NCBI RefSeq assembly: GCF_015355755.1
Contig: NZ_JACVEE010000001.1
Span: 372,001 to 436,000, forward strand
Origin: Nocardia sp. XZ_19_385
Lineage (GTDB): Bacteria > Actinomycetota > Actinomycetes > Mycobacteriales > Mycobacteriaceae
Direction of reading: 5' to 3'
DNA length: 64,000 bases
The notes under the pieces were generated by a model that saw nothing but the letters and a program-made list of their open reading frames with translations, was not told the origin of the DNA and ran no database searches. The translations under genes were made by a program, and so were the position numbers. Position 1 is the stretch's first letter, and every line of letters begins with the position of its first letter. This document shows, one piece after another, positions 8,212 to 17,954 of this stretch.

Positions 8212-8526
8212 ATGACCGCACCGCAACTGGATCCCGTGGTCGGAGAGTTCGTCGACGCACTCAACGCGCACGACCACGATCGACTGTTCGCCTTACTCGC
8301 CGAGGACGCGACCATGTCCGATGACGGCGTAACGCGCAATATCGGCCAATGGACGTCCCGGGAAATCTTCGACAGCAACGGCCGGATGAAAGTCGAATCC
8401 GTCGGCGACAACGGCCGTGAATTGGTCGCCGATTACACCAATTCCCGCTGGGGCTCGATGCGCACCAACTGGCGATTCGTGGTGCGCGACGGCAAGATCA
8501 GCCGGTTCGAGACCGGGCAGGCGTGA
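8212..8526 (+). CDS. NTF2-like (SnoaL-fold) protein
   Basis: 104 residues from the ATG at 8212; the frame extends to 8158 but the extra residues (Cys- and Pro-containing) do not fit the fold. The N-terminal helices (VGEFVDALNAHDHDRLFALLAEDATM) and later strands (NWRFVVRDGKISRFETGQA) are typical of the NTF2-like alpha+beta barrel used by small isomerases, cyclases and binding proteins. Conserved catalytic residues cannot be assigned. Function unknown. Confidence 0.72.
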   Translation: MTAPQLDPVVGEFVDALNAHDHDRLFALLAEDATMSDDGVTRNIGQWTSREIFDSNGRMKVESVGDNGRELVADYTNSRWGSMRTNWRFVVRDGKISRFETGQA

Positions 8527-8571
8527 TCTAGGCTCGGAAGGCTGTCCGGCCCCAGGTCACCAGGAGGAATG

Positions 8572-8877
8572 ATGAAGGTAGGCACCGGTTTCGTTGTCGC
8601 GGCGCTCGCAGTGCTGCTCAGCGGCTGCACCGATGTCGAGAAGGCACTCAACCGCGGCGGCGACACCCCCTGCAGCGAGTACGTGACCCAGGATCAGGAC
8701 AAGAAGCGCGTGACGATCACCAAGTTAGTCAAGCAGCAGACCGGCGAGAAGAACGAGCCCGCCGGCACCGTGGTGGACGCGACGCTCATCTCGGTGGACC
8801 TGCTGTGCGCCGCTCAGCGCAATGCCGAGACCCCGATCAAGAACGCCGACGTGGCAGGCATTTTCGTCAACAAGTAG
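8572..8877 (+). CDS. Small secreted lipoprotein, function unknown
   Basis: 101 residues with a lipoprotein signal peptide ending in the lipobox LLSGC. The mature part has Cys residues in TPCSEY and LLCAAQ about 45 residues apart and a Lys/Gln-rich middle. Size and Cys spacing recall HdeA-like acid-stress proteins, but the match is weak. AGGAGG at 8562-8567 is four bases before the ATG at 8572; the ATG at 8569 is too close to it. Followed by a strong terminator. Confidence 0.75.
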   Translation: MKVGTGFVVAALAVLLSGCTDVEKALNRGGDTPCSEYVTQDQDKKRVTITKLVKQQTGEKNEPAGTVVDATLISVDLLCAAQRNAETPIKNADVAGIFVNK

Positions 8878-8896
8878 GCCGTCTTTGGACACAGCA

Positions 8897-8927
8897 ACGG
8901 CGCCCGTCCACTCCGGACGGGCGCCGT
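8897..8927. terminator. Bidirectional terminator hairpin
   Basis: Perfect 13-base stem (ACGGCGCCCGTCC, 8897-8909, with its complement at 8915-8927) around the loop ACTCC. It sits in the 54-base gap between the convergent lipoprotein and porin genes and can serve both strands. There is no long T-run, as usual for actinobacteria. Confidence 0.8.
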
Positions 8928-8931
8928 TCGC

Positions 8932-9642
8932 TTATCCGATATTGAACGGCTCACCCCACAGCGTGACCCGGGATTCGGCACGCGCGGTACTGATGTCGAC
9001 CCGGACGAACGAACGCGCCCGCGCGGTGCCGCCGTTGCATCCGTCGATGCTGAACGGTTCATCGGTCCAGGTGACGCTGCCCTGCCGGCCGAAAACCTGG
9101 TGATACACCCGTCCCGGCACCGAACTCTGTTCGCGCGGACGGATATCCAGCAGATACCGGGCGATGGTGCGCCCGGAGGCGAGGGTGATCATCCGGGAAC
9201 GATCCGGTGCGTCCGTCGGCGCCATCCCGGCCAAGCTGGTCGCGCTGTTGCCGACCGTGGACAGCGCGTCGATATCGGCTTGGCAGGCAACGACATAGCC
9301 CGGGTAGATCTTGGTCGCCGCGGTCGCGGCGTCCCGGCCGGTCACCTCGACGCCGCCGCGCCCGCTCACCCACAGGTTGCGCCGCCCCGCGACCAATCCC
9401 GGATTGAGCTTTGCGGATTCGCCGGTGAGGCTGACCGTGACACCGGTGCCGTCGCCGAGATCGCGGGTGATCTTCCCGTCGGGTAGCGCGAGAAAGGTTT
9501 CGGCCGTGGCCGGACCGGGCGCGCCACCCCATCCCACGAGCACGAGCGCGGCGATTCCGAAGGCGGACCTTTTCGAACGGCGACCGGCAAGCAGTCGCAA
9601 GCGGTTGCGCGCGTGACTGTTCCTACCCTGCCTGCTGATCAT
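8932..9642 (-). CDS. MspA/Nfp-family outer-membrane porin
   Basis: 236 residues. A basic N-terminus is followed by a hydrophobic signal segment ending in PGPATA at about residue 47, so the mature protein starts near ETFLALPDG. The mature part shows MspA-family landmarks: KITRDLGDGTGVTVSLTG near the start and a closing VTLWGEPFNIG resembling the MspA end (YGEPWNMN). Such proteins form oligomeric channels in the mycolic-acid outer membrane and admit small hydrophilic solutes. This is a good marker for Nocardia or a relative. Confidence 0.85.
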   Translation of the reverse strand: MISRQGRNSHARNRLRLLAGRRSKRSAFGIAALVLVGWGGAPGPATAETFLALPDGKITRDLGDGTGVTVSLTGESAKLNPGLVAGRRNLWVSGRGGVEVTGRDAATAATKIYPGYVVACQADIDALSTVGNSATSLAGMAPTDAPDRSRMITLASGRTIARYLLDIRPREQSSVPGRVYHQVFGRQGSVTWTDEPFSIDGCNGGTARARSFVRVDISTARAESRVTLWGEPFNIG

Positions 9643-9873
9643 GTGCTCCCTTATGCGTTCGGCTGTGCGCGAGAGGTGAATCGAGCTGAGGTAGAGCTGC
9701 GGTAACGACGCGGCAAAGAATAGCGGTGCGTTTACTAGAGCCGCACAGGGGTACGGGATGCCGGCCCGCGCCGGGCGGCCGGGCGCCGAAAGCTAGGCGC
9801 GGCAGGCATGCATACGCCATGATGTGAGCACGAATACGAGTCGCTCGATCCTTACGACGACGAGGTTGACGAG

Positions 9874-11094
9874 GTGGCCCTGTTCCGCACACTCACCCAA
9901 CAGCGGGCAGAACTGGAAAAGGAATGGTCCAGGTGGGCCACGTCCGCCTCGAGCGCTGCCCGGCTAACGCCGCGGACGCCCTTGCTGCGCAACGAAGTCG
10001 CGAAATCCTGGGAGCGCTCGCTGCACACCGTCGACCCCGCGCGCACCGTCGCGCCGGGCCTCGACGACGCCGCCGACCGCTGGGCGGAATCCCCACTGCG
10101 CGGGCCGATTACGGCGCTCGCCGATCAGTTGCGGGCCATCAGCCAGGAAGCCGGTTACGTCGCCGCAGTTACCGATAACACCGGCACCATCGTGTGGACG
10201 TGCGGCGACCGCACGATCCGCCGGCAGGGTGAATCGGTGAACTTCGCGCCCGGCGGCTGCTGGGACGAAAGCCACATGGGCACCAACGGTTTATCGCTGG
10301 CCTTGCATTCCGACAGCCCGGTCACGGTGTTCTCCGCCGAGCATCTGGTGGCCGCGCTGCACGGCTGGGTCTGCTATTCGGCGCCGATCCACGCGCCGGA
10401 CGGCCGCCAGCTCGGTGTGCTCGATCTGTCCAGCCGCTGGGAGCGCTCGCATCCGGCGGTGCTGTCCTCGGTGCGCGCCTTGGTCACCGCGGCCGAAACC
10501 ATGTTGCGCGCCACCGATCTCGGCCCCCGCACGGGCGTGCGCCTGGAATGCCTGGGCACCGCCCGCCTGCTCCGGGACGGCCGCCCGGTCCCGTTGCCGC
10601 CGCGCCAGCTCGAGATCCTGGCCTTGCTCGCTCTGGAACCCGACGGCTACACCCCGGATCAGCTGCACGCCGCCGTCTACGGCGACCGCCCGGTGTCGAC
10701 CAGCACCCTGAAAGCCGATGTCTCCCATCTCCGCCGGGCCACCGGCGGCGAAATCGCCAACCGCCGCTACACCCTGACCGGACCGCTGTCCTGCGACGCG
10801 GTGGACCTGGTGTCGGCCATCCAATCCGGTGACACCAGCTCGGCGGTCTGGCTCTACCGCGGCCCGCTGCTGCCCGGTTCGGACACCCCGGGCGTGCTGG
10901 AGTGGCGCGCCTACCTCGATGTCGGCGTCCGCACCGCGGTCCTGGCCAGCGACCGCCCCGAGCACGCGGTGGCCTTCGGCGAGCGCGCTCCCGACGATCT
11001 CGAGATCCACGAGCACGCCTTGCGCCTGCTGCCCGCCGACGACGTCCGCCGGGCCGTGGTCAGCGCTCGTCTGCATACCGCGATGCGGCACTGA
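9874..11094 (+). CDS. GAF-domain transcriptional regulator with C-terminal winged helix
   Basis: 406 residues from a GTG. The N-terminal part resembles the AcoR-type GAF sensory region, including GGCWDESHMGTNGLSLAL near residues 128-145. The C-terminal part (about 220-310) looks like an OmpR/SARP-type winged helix: GTARLLRDGRPVPLPPRQLEIL and later STLKADVSHLRR. Orthologues of this layout sit upstream of acetaldehyde dehydrogenase genes. The gene lies 103 bases before the ExaC-type dehydrogenase on the same strand, so it probably activates it in response to an aldehyde or alcohol-related signal. Confidence 0.8.
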   Translation: MALFRTLTQQRAELEKEWSRWATSASSAARLTPRTPLLRNEVAKSWERSLHTVDPARTVAPGLDDAADRWAESPLRGPITALADQLRAISQEAGYVAAVTDNTGTIVWTCGDRTIRRQGESVNFAPGGCWDESHMGTNGLSLALHSDSPVTVFSAEHLVAALHGWVCYSAPIHAPDGRQLGVLDLSSRWERSHPAVLSSVRALVTAAETMLRATDLGPRTGVRLECLGTARLLRDGRPVPLPPRQLEILALLALEPDGYTPDQLHAAVYGDRPVSTSTLKADVSHLRRATGGEIANRRYTLTGPLSCDAVDLVSAIQSGDTSSAVWLYRGPLLPGSDTPGVLEWRAYLDVGVRTAVLASDRPEHAVAFGERAPDDLEIHEHALRLLPADDVRRAVVSARLHTAMRH

Positions 11095-11197
11095 ACCCGG
11101 GCGTTCGCCCGAGAACGCACGGCACCAACCTCGCTCCAACCTTTGCGCGTAATAGTGGGCCGCACAATGTTAAGCGTGTGAGGAGCGATCGAGCGCC

Positions 11198-12715
11198 ATG
11201 ATCTACGCCAAGCCAGGGTCCGACACCGCCATCGTCGGATACGCCAGCCGCTACGACAACTTCATCGCAGGTGACTGGGCGCCTCCGGTCGAGGGCCGCT
11301 ATTTCGACAACCCCTCCCCGGTGGACGGCGAAACCTTCTGCGCGGTGGCGCGTTCCACCGCCGCCGATATCGATATGGCCCTGGAGGCCGCGCACCAGGC
11401 CGCCGACGGCTGGGCCGCCACCTCCCCCACCGAGCGCGCCAACATCCTCAACAAGATCGCCGACCGGATCGAGAACAGTCTCGAGCCGCTGGCGGTCGCC
11501 GAAACCTGGGACAACGGCAAGCCGGTGCGCGAAACCCTCGCCGCGGACCTGCCTTTGGCGGTCGATCACTTCCGGTACTTCGCCGGCGCCCTGCGCGCAC
11601 AGGAGGGCAGTGTCGCGGAGATCGATGCCGACACCATCGCCTACCACTTCCACGAACCGCTGGGCGTGGTCGGGCAGATCATCCCGTGGAACTTCCCGAT
11701 CCTGATGGCGGCCTGGAAGCTGGCTCCCGCCTTGGCCGCCGGGAACTGCGTGGTGCTCAAGCCCGCCGAACAGACTCCGGCATCGATTCTGCTCGTGGTG
11801 GAATTGATCGCCGATCTGTTGCCGCCGGGCGTGCTCAATGTGGTCAACGGATTCGGCGTGGAAGCAGGCAAACCCCTGGCTTCGAGCCCGCGGGTGGCGA
11901 AGGTGGCGTTCACCGGCGAGACCACCACGGGCCGGCTGATCCTGCAGTACGCCAGCGAGAACATCATTCCGGTGAGCCTGGAACTAGGCGGCAAGAGCCC
12001 CAACATCTTCCTACCCGATGTGATGGCCGCCGACGACGAGTTCCTAGACAAGGCCATCGAGGGTTTCGTGATGTTCGCGCTGAATCAGGGCGAGGTGTGC
12101 ACCTGCCCGTCGCGGGCCCTGATCCACTCCTCCATCTACGACGAATTCCTGGAACGTTGCGTCGAACGCACCCGGGCCATCACGGGCGGCAACCCGCTCG
12201 ACGACAGCACCATGCTCGGGGCCCAGGCCAGCAACGACCAGTACGAAAAGATCCTGTCCTACATCGACATAGGCCGCCAGGAAGGCGCCCGCGTGCTCAC
12301 CGGAGGGGAAGCACGCAAGGTCGAGGGCTTGCCCGGCGGCTATTACATCCAGCCGACCATCTTCGAGGGCAAGAACTCGATGCGCATCTTCCAGGAGGAG
12401 ATCTTCGGACCGGTGGTGGCGGTGACCCGCTTCGACACCACGGCGGAAGCGGTCCGGATCGCCAACGACACCCTCTACGGGCTGGGCGCAGGCGTGTGGA
12501 CGCGGGACGGGAACACCGCTTACCGGATGGGCCGTGCGATCAAGGCAGGCCGAGTGTGGACGAACTGCTACCACGCCTATCCGGCACACGCGGCTTTCGG
12601 CGGATACAAGAAGTCCGGCATAGGACGGGAGAACCACAAGATGATGCTCGAGCACTATCAGCAGACCAAGAACTTGCTCGTCAGCTACTCCCCTTCCAAA
12701 CTCGGGTTCTTCTGA
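11198..12715 (+). CDS. NAD-dependent aldehyde dehydrogenase, ExaC/AcoD type
   Basis: 505 residues, the usual length. NAD-binding and catalytic landmarks are present: the Asn in PWNFP, Lys in VLKPAEQTP, the GETTTGR loop, Glu in LELGGKSPN and the catalytic Cys in [11 protein letters not shown]. The paired Cys (CTC) and the C-terminal [18 protein letters not shown] are typical of acetaldehyde dehydrogenases of ethanol/acetoin metabolism. The reaction would be acetaldehyde to acetate with NAD+. It overlaps the DUF779 gene by one base (TGATG), a pairing common for this enzyme. Confidence 0.87.
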   Translation: MIYAKPGSDTAIVGYASRYDNFIAGDWAPPVEGRYFDNPSPVDGETFCAVARSTAADIDMALEAAHQAADGWAATSPTERANILNKIADRIENSLEPLAVAETWDNGKPVRETLAADLPLAVDHFRYFAGALRAQEGSVAEIDADTIAYHFHEPLGVVGQIIPWNFPILMAAWKLAPALAAGNCVVLKPAEQTPASILLVVELIADLLPPGVLNVVNGFGVEAGKPLASSPRVAKVAFTGETTTGRLILQYASENIIPVSLELGGKSPNIFLPDVMAADDEFLDKAIEGFVMFALNQGEVCTCPSRALIHSSIYDEFLERCVERTRAITGGNPLDDSTMLGAQASNDQYEKILSYIDIGRQEGARVLTGGEARKVEGLPGGYYIQPTIFEGKNSMRIFQEEIFGPVVAVTRFDTTAEAVRIANDTLYGLGAGVWTRDGNTAYRMGRAIKAGRVWTNCYHAYPAHAAFGGYKKSGIGRENHKMMLEHYQQTKNLLVSYSPSKLGFF

Positions 12716-13140
12716 TGCAGAACCGGATGCGACAAATGCACACCAGGGTCCACAGGGTCGGCATGACCGACGCGGCACGAGTGGTGTTGCGCCGCTTGAT
12801 CGAACAGCACGGGCCGGTGCTGTTCCACCAATCCGGCGGCTGCTGCGACGGCAGCTCGCCGATGTGCTTCCCCTCGCGCGAATTCCACGTCGGCGCCGCC
12901 GATGTGCTACTCGGCCACCTGGCCTGGCACACCGAATTCTGGATGAGTGGCGACCAGTACAAGCTCTGGAAGCACACCCATCTGACGGTCGACGTGGTCG
13001 AGGGACGCGGCGGCGGATTCTCCTTGGAGGCGCCCGAGGGCGTGCGGTTCATCATCCGGTCCCGGTTGCTGACCGAAGTCGAACTCTCCACCCTGGCGGC
13101 CCTGCCGCCGCCCCGCACCGGAGCCGACGAGCTCACCTGA
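12715..13140 (+). CDS. DUF779 protein
   Basis: 141 residues from the ATG overlapping the dehydrogenase stop. The core GPVLFHQSGGCCDGSSPMCF with clustered Cys, and later the HTHLTVDVVEGRGGGFSLE stretch, identify DUF779. The family is regularly encoded next to ExaC-like aldehyde dehydrogenases; the CC...C motif suggests metal or thiol chemistry but no function is proven. The one-base overlap implies translational coupling. Confidence 0.85.
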   Translation: MQNRMRQMHTRVHRVGMTDAARVVLRRLIEQHGPVLFHQSGGCCDGSSPMCFPSREFHVGAADVLLGHLAWHTEFWMSGDQYKLWKHTHLTVDVVEGRGGGFSLEAPEGVRFIIRSRLLTEVELSTLAALPPPRTGADELT

Positions 13141-13180
13141 ACTCGCCCCCCGGCTGCCATCCCCGAGACCCGGTGATGGC

Positions 13181-13214
13181 TGGGTGGTGAGGTCCTTGGC
13201 AACTTCACCACCCA
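13181..13214. terminator. Hairpin after the DUF779 gene
   Basis: TGGGTGGTGA (13181-13190) pairs perfectly with TCACCACCCA (13205-13214) around a 14-base loop. It lies in the 137-base gap between convergent transcription units, upstream of a second stronger hairpin. Confidence 0.5.
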
Positions 13215-13230
13215 GTGCATTACCTGCCGC

Positions 13231-13264
13231 GCCGGCCGACTCGCCGCAGACCGAGTCGGCCGGC
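13231..13264. terminator. Bidirectional terminator hairpin
   Basis: Perfect 12-base stem GCCGGCCGACTC (13231-13242) / GAGTCGGCCGGC (13253-13264) with a 10-base loop, placed 13 bases beyond the end of gabD2 and serving both convergent units. Confidence 0.75.
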
Positions 13265-13277
13265 CCGGGGGGGTCTT

Positions 13278-14831
13278 CTACCTTCCGGGCAGGAAGCGGA
13301 TCACTCGCGCGACCGCCATCAGGAACGGCTGCCACTTGTCCTGTGAAACCAGCGGCGGCGCATCCAGATTCAGGAACCGGGTGACCACGACCGTCTGCGA
13401 TTCGGTGAACTTCAGCAGGCCGTCGGGACCGTGCCGGCGACCGACACCGGAGATGCCCATGCCGCCCATCGGTGCGGCGGTGGTGCCCCAGGCCGGGGCG
13501 TAGCCCTCGTCGACACACACGGTGCCGGCGTGCAGGCGCTGCGCGATCTTCTCGCCGTCGGACTTGCTGGCCGCCCACACGCTGGCGTTGAGGCCGTACT
13601 CGGTGTCGTTGGCCAGCCGGATCGCCTCTTCCACGTCGGCCACCGGGTAGATCGACACCAGCGGGCCGAAGGTTTCCTCACGGCCGCAAGTCATCTCGTC
13701 GGTCACCTTGGAGAGCACGGTCGGCTCGTAGAACAGCGGGCCCAGATCCGGGCGGGCCTTGCCGCCGGCCAGGATCTCCGCGCCCTTGGCGGTGGCGTCG
13801 GCTACGTGCTTGGACACCGTCTCCAGCTGGGATTCGGAGATGAGGCTGCCGATGTCGGCCGAGTAGTCGTAGGCGGCACCGAGTTTCGCGGCCCGCACCG
13901 CGGCGACGAACTTCTCGGTGAACTCCGCGGCCACCGACTCCTCGACGTAGAGCCGCTCGATGGAGATACACAGCTGGCCGGCATTGGAGAAGCACGCGCG
14001 CACCGCCGCCTTGGCGGCCTTGGCCAGGTTCGCACCCTTGGTGACGATCATCGGGTTCTTGCCGCCCAGTTCGGCGGAGAAACCGATCAGGCGGGCGCCG
14101 CACTGCTGGGCCAGGGCGCGGCCGGTGGCCGAGGACCCGGTGAACATCAGGTAGTCGCAGTTGTCGACGATGGCGGTGCCGACGACGGTGCCCGGGCCGG
14201 TGACCACGGCGAGCAGGTCGCGCGGCAGCCCGGCCTGGTAGAGCAGTTCGGCGGCAGCCAGCGCCGAGTACGGGGTCTGGCTGTCCGGCTTGACCACCAC
14301 GGCGTTGCCCGCGAGCAGTGCGGGGATGGAGTCACCGATGGAGAGCAGCATCGGGTAGTTCCAGGGCGCGATGACGCCGACCACGCCCTTGGGCTGCGGG
14401 GTCACCGCCGCCCGGTTCAGCACCGGGAACGCGCCCGGCACCGACTGCGACGAGAGCAGCTTGGGTGCGGCCTTGGCGAAGTAGCGGGCCGCGAACATCA
14501 TGCCCATTACTTCTTCCTGGGCCGCCCAGCGCGCCTTACCGGTCTCGGCCTGGACCACGTCCATCAGGGGTTCGCGGTTGGCCACGACCAGCTCGCGGAA
14601 GCGGGTCAGCACGGCGGCGCGTTCGGCGGGCGTGCAGGCCGCCCAGCGGACCTGCGCCTTGCGGGCCTTCTCGAACGCGGCTGTGACGTCGTCGGCGGTG
14701 CCGACGGGCACGCTGCCCAGCACGGTGCCGGTGAAGGTCTCGGCGATCGTTTTGCGGGAGCGGGACGCGGGATCGTCGATCGCCGCGAGCGTGCTCAGTC
14801 GCTCGAACACTCCGGCTTCAGGCGCGGGCAT
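13278..14831 (-). CDS. gabD2: Succinate-semialdehyde dehydrogenase (GabD2-type)
   Basis: 517 residues. The sequence is close to the M. tuberculosis GabD2 (Rv1731) as I remember it, including its opening (MPAPEAGVFERLSTLAAI), CDYLMFTGSSATGR, FSAELGGKNPMIV, the catalytic Cys in FSNAGQLCISIERLYVE, and the end PMGGMGISGVGRRHGPDG. It oxidises succinate semialdehyde to succinate with NADP+, the route used when 2-oxoglutarate or GABA is converted to succinate. GAGG precedes the ATG at 14831. Monocistronic; convergent with the ExaC/DUF779 pair. Confidence 0.88.
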   Translation of the reverse strand: MPAPEAGVFERLSTLAAIDDPASRSRKTIAETFTGTVLGSVPVGTADDVTAAFEKARKAQVRWAACTPAERAAVLTRFRELVVANREPLMDVVQAETGKARWAAQEEVMGMMFAARYFAKAAPKLLSSQSVPGAFPVLNRAAVTPQPKGVVGVIAPWNYPMLLSIGDSIPALLAGNAVVVKPDSQTPYSALAAAELLYQAGLPRDLLAVVTGPGTVVGTAIVDNCDYLMFTGSSATGRALAQQCGARLIGFSAELGGKNPMIVTKGANLAKAAKAAVRACFSNAGQLCISIERLYVEESVAAEFTEKFVAAVRAAKLGAAYDYSADIGSLISESQLETVSKHVADATAKGAEILAGGKARPDLGPLFYEPTVLSKVTDEMTCGREETFGPLVSIYPVADVEEAIRLANDTEYGLNASVWAASKSDGEKIAQRLHAGTVCVDEGYAPAWGTTAAPMGGMGISGVGRRHGPDGLLKFTESQTVVVTRFLNLDAPPLVSQDKWQPFLMAVARVIRFLPGR

Positions 14832-15088
14832 CGTCGCCTCCTCGTTTTGTAGTTACTGGCGGGTACACACAATCTACGCTGCCGCCCGCCACGCCGGAAC
14901 ACCCTCACCCCCGCGCGTTGCGTGGCCGATCCAGACGTTGTGACGAATCATGATGTGGCAGAACAAAGCTCGGTGCAGACTGACAAAGCGAGGGTTTCAG
15001 ATAACCGCGCCGATCGGTTTGTCAAATCGAGTCCCGCTCACCGGAATCCGAATCCCTTATGCCGGTTTCACTGGTTTAGGTTGTCTCA

Positions 15089-17581
15089 ATGTTCAGAGCG
15101 AGGCTCGGCGTCCGCGCCCGGATCCTGGCGATCGCGCTCATCCCGAGTTTGACTCTGCTCGTGGTCGGCGTCACCGCAGCCGGATTTTTGGTACGGCAGG
15201 GGAATTACGCCAAAAATTGGGCGATCGAGATGCAGCGCGTCATCGGGCCGACCGCGGAGATGATGGAAGCGATCCAGCTGGAGCGGCAGTTGACGCTGCA
15301 ACGCACCGCCGGCGACAAAACCCTCGGCCCCGCCATCACCGCCGCCCGGACCCGCCTCGACACCGCTATGAAGAACGTCGTCGAGGTCTCCAAGGGCCTG
15401 ATCAAGATCGACCCGGAACGGCTCGAGGGCAAGTTCGAGGACTCCGACAAACTCGCCACCGGCGTCGCCCAGGCCCGTGGCGCCATCGACGTCGGAATGC
15501 TGCCGGCCCTGGAAACCTACGGCTTCTACAACAAGCTGATCGACGTCATCTCCATCGGCAGCCAGATCGCCCAGCAGACCGCGCCGAACGCCGAGACCGC
15601 CACCGAGCTGACCGAATCGATTCGCCTGCTTTTCGCCGGTGAAGCCATGTCGCGCAGTTACGCCGTCGGCCTGGCCAACCTGACCCGGGACGGCGAGGCC
15701 GTGATCCCGATCGCGGAGTTCAACCGCCAGGTCGGCTTCTACCGCACCGAGGTCGGCTTCCTCACCGCCGACCTGGAAACCGAACAGGCCCAGGCAGCCG
15801 GCAACTTGGTTTCCAGCACAGCCTGGCAGCAGCTGTCCACGATGGAAGTCGCGATCTCCGAGCACTTCGTGCACGAGGACGTCCACGCCGGCGCACCGAC
15901 CGCGAAGCCGGACGACGACCACGCCGAACTGCCGTTGACGACCGAGCAGTGGCAGGGCGCCGCGACCCAGGTCAACAACGCGCTGATCCAGATGTGGGTC
16001 GACCAGACCCGCCACGCCCACTCGCGAGCGCAGGAGCTGGGCGAGCGCAACGAGGCCAACTCGCTCTACGGTGGCGCGGGCGTCATCCTGACCAGCGTCA
16101 TCGCCTTCCTCATCGCCCTGTGGCTGGCCAACCGGATCATCCGCCGCCTCAAGCTGCTGCGTGGTGAGACCCTGGCGCTGGCCAACGACCGCCTGCCGGA
16201 ACTGATGTCGCGGCTGCGCGCCGGCGAAAAGGTCGATCCCGCGGACGAATCGGCGAATCTGGACTTCGGGCACGACGAAATCGGCCAGGTGGCAAAGGCG
16301 TTCGAGCAGGCCCACGCCGCCGCCGTGACCGGCGCCATCGCCGAAGCCCGCACCCGTGAGGGTGTGCAGGCGGTGTTCCTCAATATCGCGCACCGCAGCC
16401 AGATCGTGGTGCACCGGCAGCTGGAGATCCTGGACGAGGCCGAGAACCGGCAGGAGGATCCCGCGCTGCTGGAAACCCTGTTCCGCCTGGACCATCTGGC
16501 CACCCGCGAACGCCGCAACGCCGAGAACCTGATCATCCTCGGCGGCGGCCAGCCCGGCCGGCAGTGGCGCAGCCCGGTGCCGCTGATCGACCTGGTGCGT
16601 TCCGCGGTCGGCGAGACCGTCGACTACGCGCGCGTGCGGGTCTCCCGGCTGCCCGAGGCGCACATCATGGGCTCGGTCGTGGCCGACCTCATCCACCTGC
16701 TCGCCGAGCTGGTGGACAACGCCACCTCGTTCTCGCCGCCGCAGTCCAAGGTCGAGGTGTTCGGCAACGTGGTCGGCAAGGGCCTGGTCGTCGAGATCAC
16801 CGACCAGGGCATGGGCATGCCCGAGGGCGAGCTCGCCCGGGTCAACGAAATGCTGCGCAATCCACCGGATTTCGGTGTCGCGGCGCTGTCGGTGGACTCC
16901 CGGCTCGGCCTGTTCGTGGTCTCCCAGCTCGCGGCCCGCCACGGTGTCTCGGTGCGGCTTTCCGATTCCGACTACGGCGGCATCCGTGCCATCGTGCTCA
17001 TCCCCTCGGCCATCCTGGCCGCCGATTCCCATATCCCCCTTGCGGAATCGAGCCTCCCGGAGCCGGGCCGGCGGTACCGTCAGTCGGTGCAGTTCACCGG
17101 TGAACCACTGCCCGAACGCCCGCCCGTGCGCGCGCTGGAATCCGAGTCCACGGCCGTGCTGACCGCCCCGCCGGCAGCAACCCCGGCCTACAACCCGCCC
17201 GCGGTGGAACCACCGCGGCTGACCTCCTCGCGCAGTTTGCCGCCGCACTCCGACGCCGCGTTCGGCTCGGGACCGCGCACGGATACCGCGCTCGGCTTGC
17301 CGCCACGCTCGGAAGGCGGTGTCGGGCCCGACGGCCGGCCACTGCTGCCGCGCCGCAGCCGGCAGGCCAACCTCGCACCACAACTGGCTCAGCAGCCGCC
17401 GCCGGCGACCGCACCCACGCCACTGGTGGAACGCGCTCGGTCCGCCGAGCAGGCCCGGGACCTGATGTCGGCCATCGAGAACGGAACCCGGCAAGGGCGC
17501 CGCGCGCATCCGGCCGACCAACAAACAGTGTCCAATTCTAAAGATGAGGAAGGCTACGGTGACCGCTCCCCAAACCGGTGA
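15089..17581 (+). CDS. cvnA: Conservon sensor histidine kinase-like protein CvnA
   Basis: 830 residues. A membrane segment at about 10-35, an extracytoplasmic helical domain of the nitrate/nitrite-sensing type (about 40-320), a second membrane segment at about 328-349, a HAMP-like linker, and a histidine kinase-type ATPase region with N-box LLAELVDNATSFSPP near 535-550 and DQGMGMP. From about 670 the tail is Pro-rich and of low complexity. First gene of a four-gene conservon, whose products are thought to form a membrane complex like an eukaryotic G-protein-coupled receptor. The message may be leaderless: TAGGTT at 15077-15082 is six bases before the ATG. Confidence 0.9.
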   Translation: MFRARLGVRARILAIALIPSLTLLVVGVTAAGFLVRQGNYAKNWAIEMQRVIGPTAEMMEAIQLERQLTLQRTAGDKTLGPAITAARTRLDTAMKNVVEVSKGLIKIDPERLEGKFEDSDKLATGVAQARGAIDVGMLPALETYGFYNKLIDVISIGSQIAQQTAPNAETATELTESIRLLFAGEAMSRSYAVGLANLTRDGEAVIPIAEFNRQVGFYRTEVGFLTADLETEQAQAAGNLVSSTAWQQLSTMEVAISEHFVHEDVHAGAPTAKPDDDHAELPLTTEQWQGAATQVNNALIQMWVDQTRHAHSRAQELGERNEANSLYGGAGVILTSVIAFLIALWLANRIIRRLKLLRGETLALANDRLPELMSRLRAGEKVDPADESANLDFGHDEIGQVAKAFEQAHAAAVTGAIAEARTREGVQAVFLNIAHRSQIVVHRQLEILDEAENRQEDPALLETLFRLDHLATRERRNAENLIILGGGQPGRQWRSPVPLIDLVRSAVGETVDYARVRVSRLPEAHIMGSVVADLIHLLAELVDNATSFSPPQSKVEVFGNVVGKGLVVEITDQGMGMPEGELARVNEMLRNPPDFGVAALSVDSRLGLFVVSQLAARHGVSVRLSDSDYGGIRAIVLIPSAILAADSHIPLAESSLPEPGRRYRQSVQFTGEPLPERPPVRALESESTAVLTAPPAATPAYNPPAVEPPRLTSSRSLPPHSDAAFGSGPRTDTALGLPPRSEGGVGPDGRPLLPRRSRQANLAPQLAQQPPPATAPTPLVERARSAEQARDLMSAIENGTRQGRRAHPADQQTVSNSKDEEGYGDRSPNR

Positions 17582-17954
17582 TCTGAACTGGCTATTGGAT
17601 GATCTGGTGGACCGGCTGGCAGGGGTTCGGCACGCGGTGGTCTTGTCCACCGACGGGCTGCTGCTGGGCCGCTCTACCGCGATGAGCCGCGAAGACGCCG
17701 AACATTTCGCCGCCATGTCGTCCACGCTGTACGGGCTGGCCCGCAGCGCGGGCGCCCGCTTCGACGGCGGCGGTGTCCGGCAGGCGGTGATCGAACTCGA
17801 CCGTGCGGTCCTGTTCGTCACCTCCGCGGGCACCAATGCCTGTCTGGCACTGCAGGCTTCGGAAACCGCCAACCTCGGCATGGTGGCCTATGAAATGAAT
17901 GTCACCGTGCAGCGCGTCGGCAACTATCTATCCACCCCAGCGCGCCTGCCATGA
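17559..17954 (+). CDS. cvnB: Roadblock/LC7-domain protein CvnB
   Basis: 131 residues forming one roadblock/LC7 domain: LNWLLDDLVDRLAGVRHAVVLSTDGLLLG at the N-terminus, then the central FVTSAGTNACLALQ strand. Such proteins dimerise and act with small GTPases. The GTG at 17559 follows GAGGAAGG at proper distance; the ATG at 17544 lies before that site. Either start overlaps the end of cvnA, showing coupling. Partner of the CvnD GTPase below. Confidence 0.9.
   Translation: MTAPQTGDLNWLLDDLVDRLAGVRHAVVLSTDGLLLGRSTAMSREDAEHFAAMSSTLYGLARSAGARFDGGGVRQAVIELDRAVLFVTSAGTNACLALQASETANLGMVAYEMNVTVQRVGNYLSTPARLP

Noticed and set aside
15086..17881. A 931-codon minus-strand frame opposite cvnA
   Set aside because: Opposite the clear conservon gene; Gly/Arg-rich composition typical of antisense frames.
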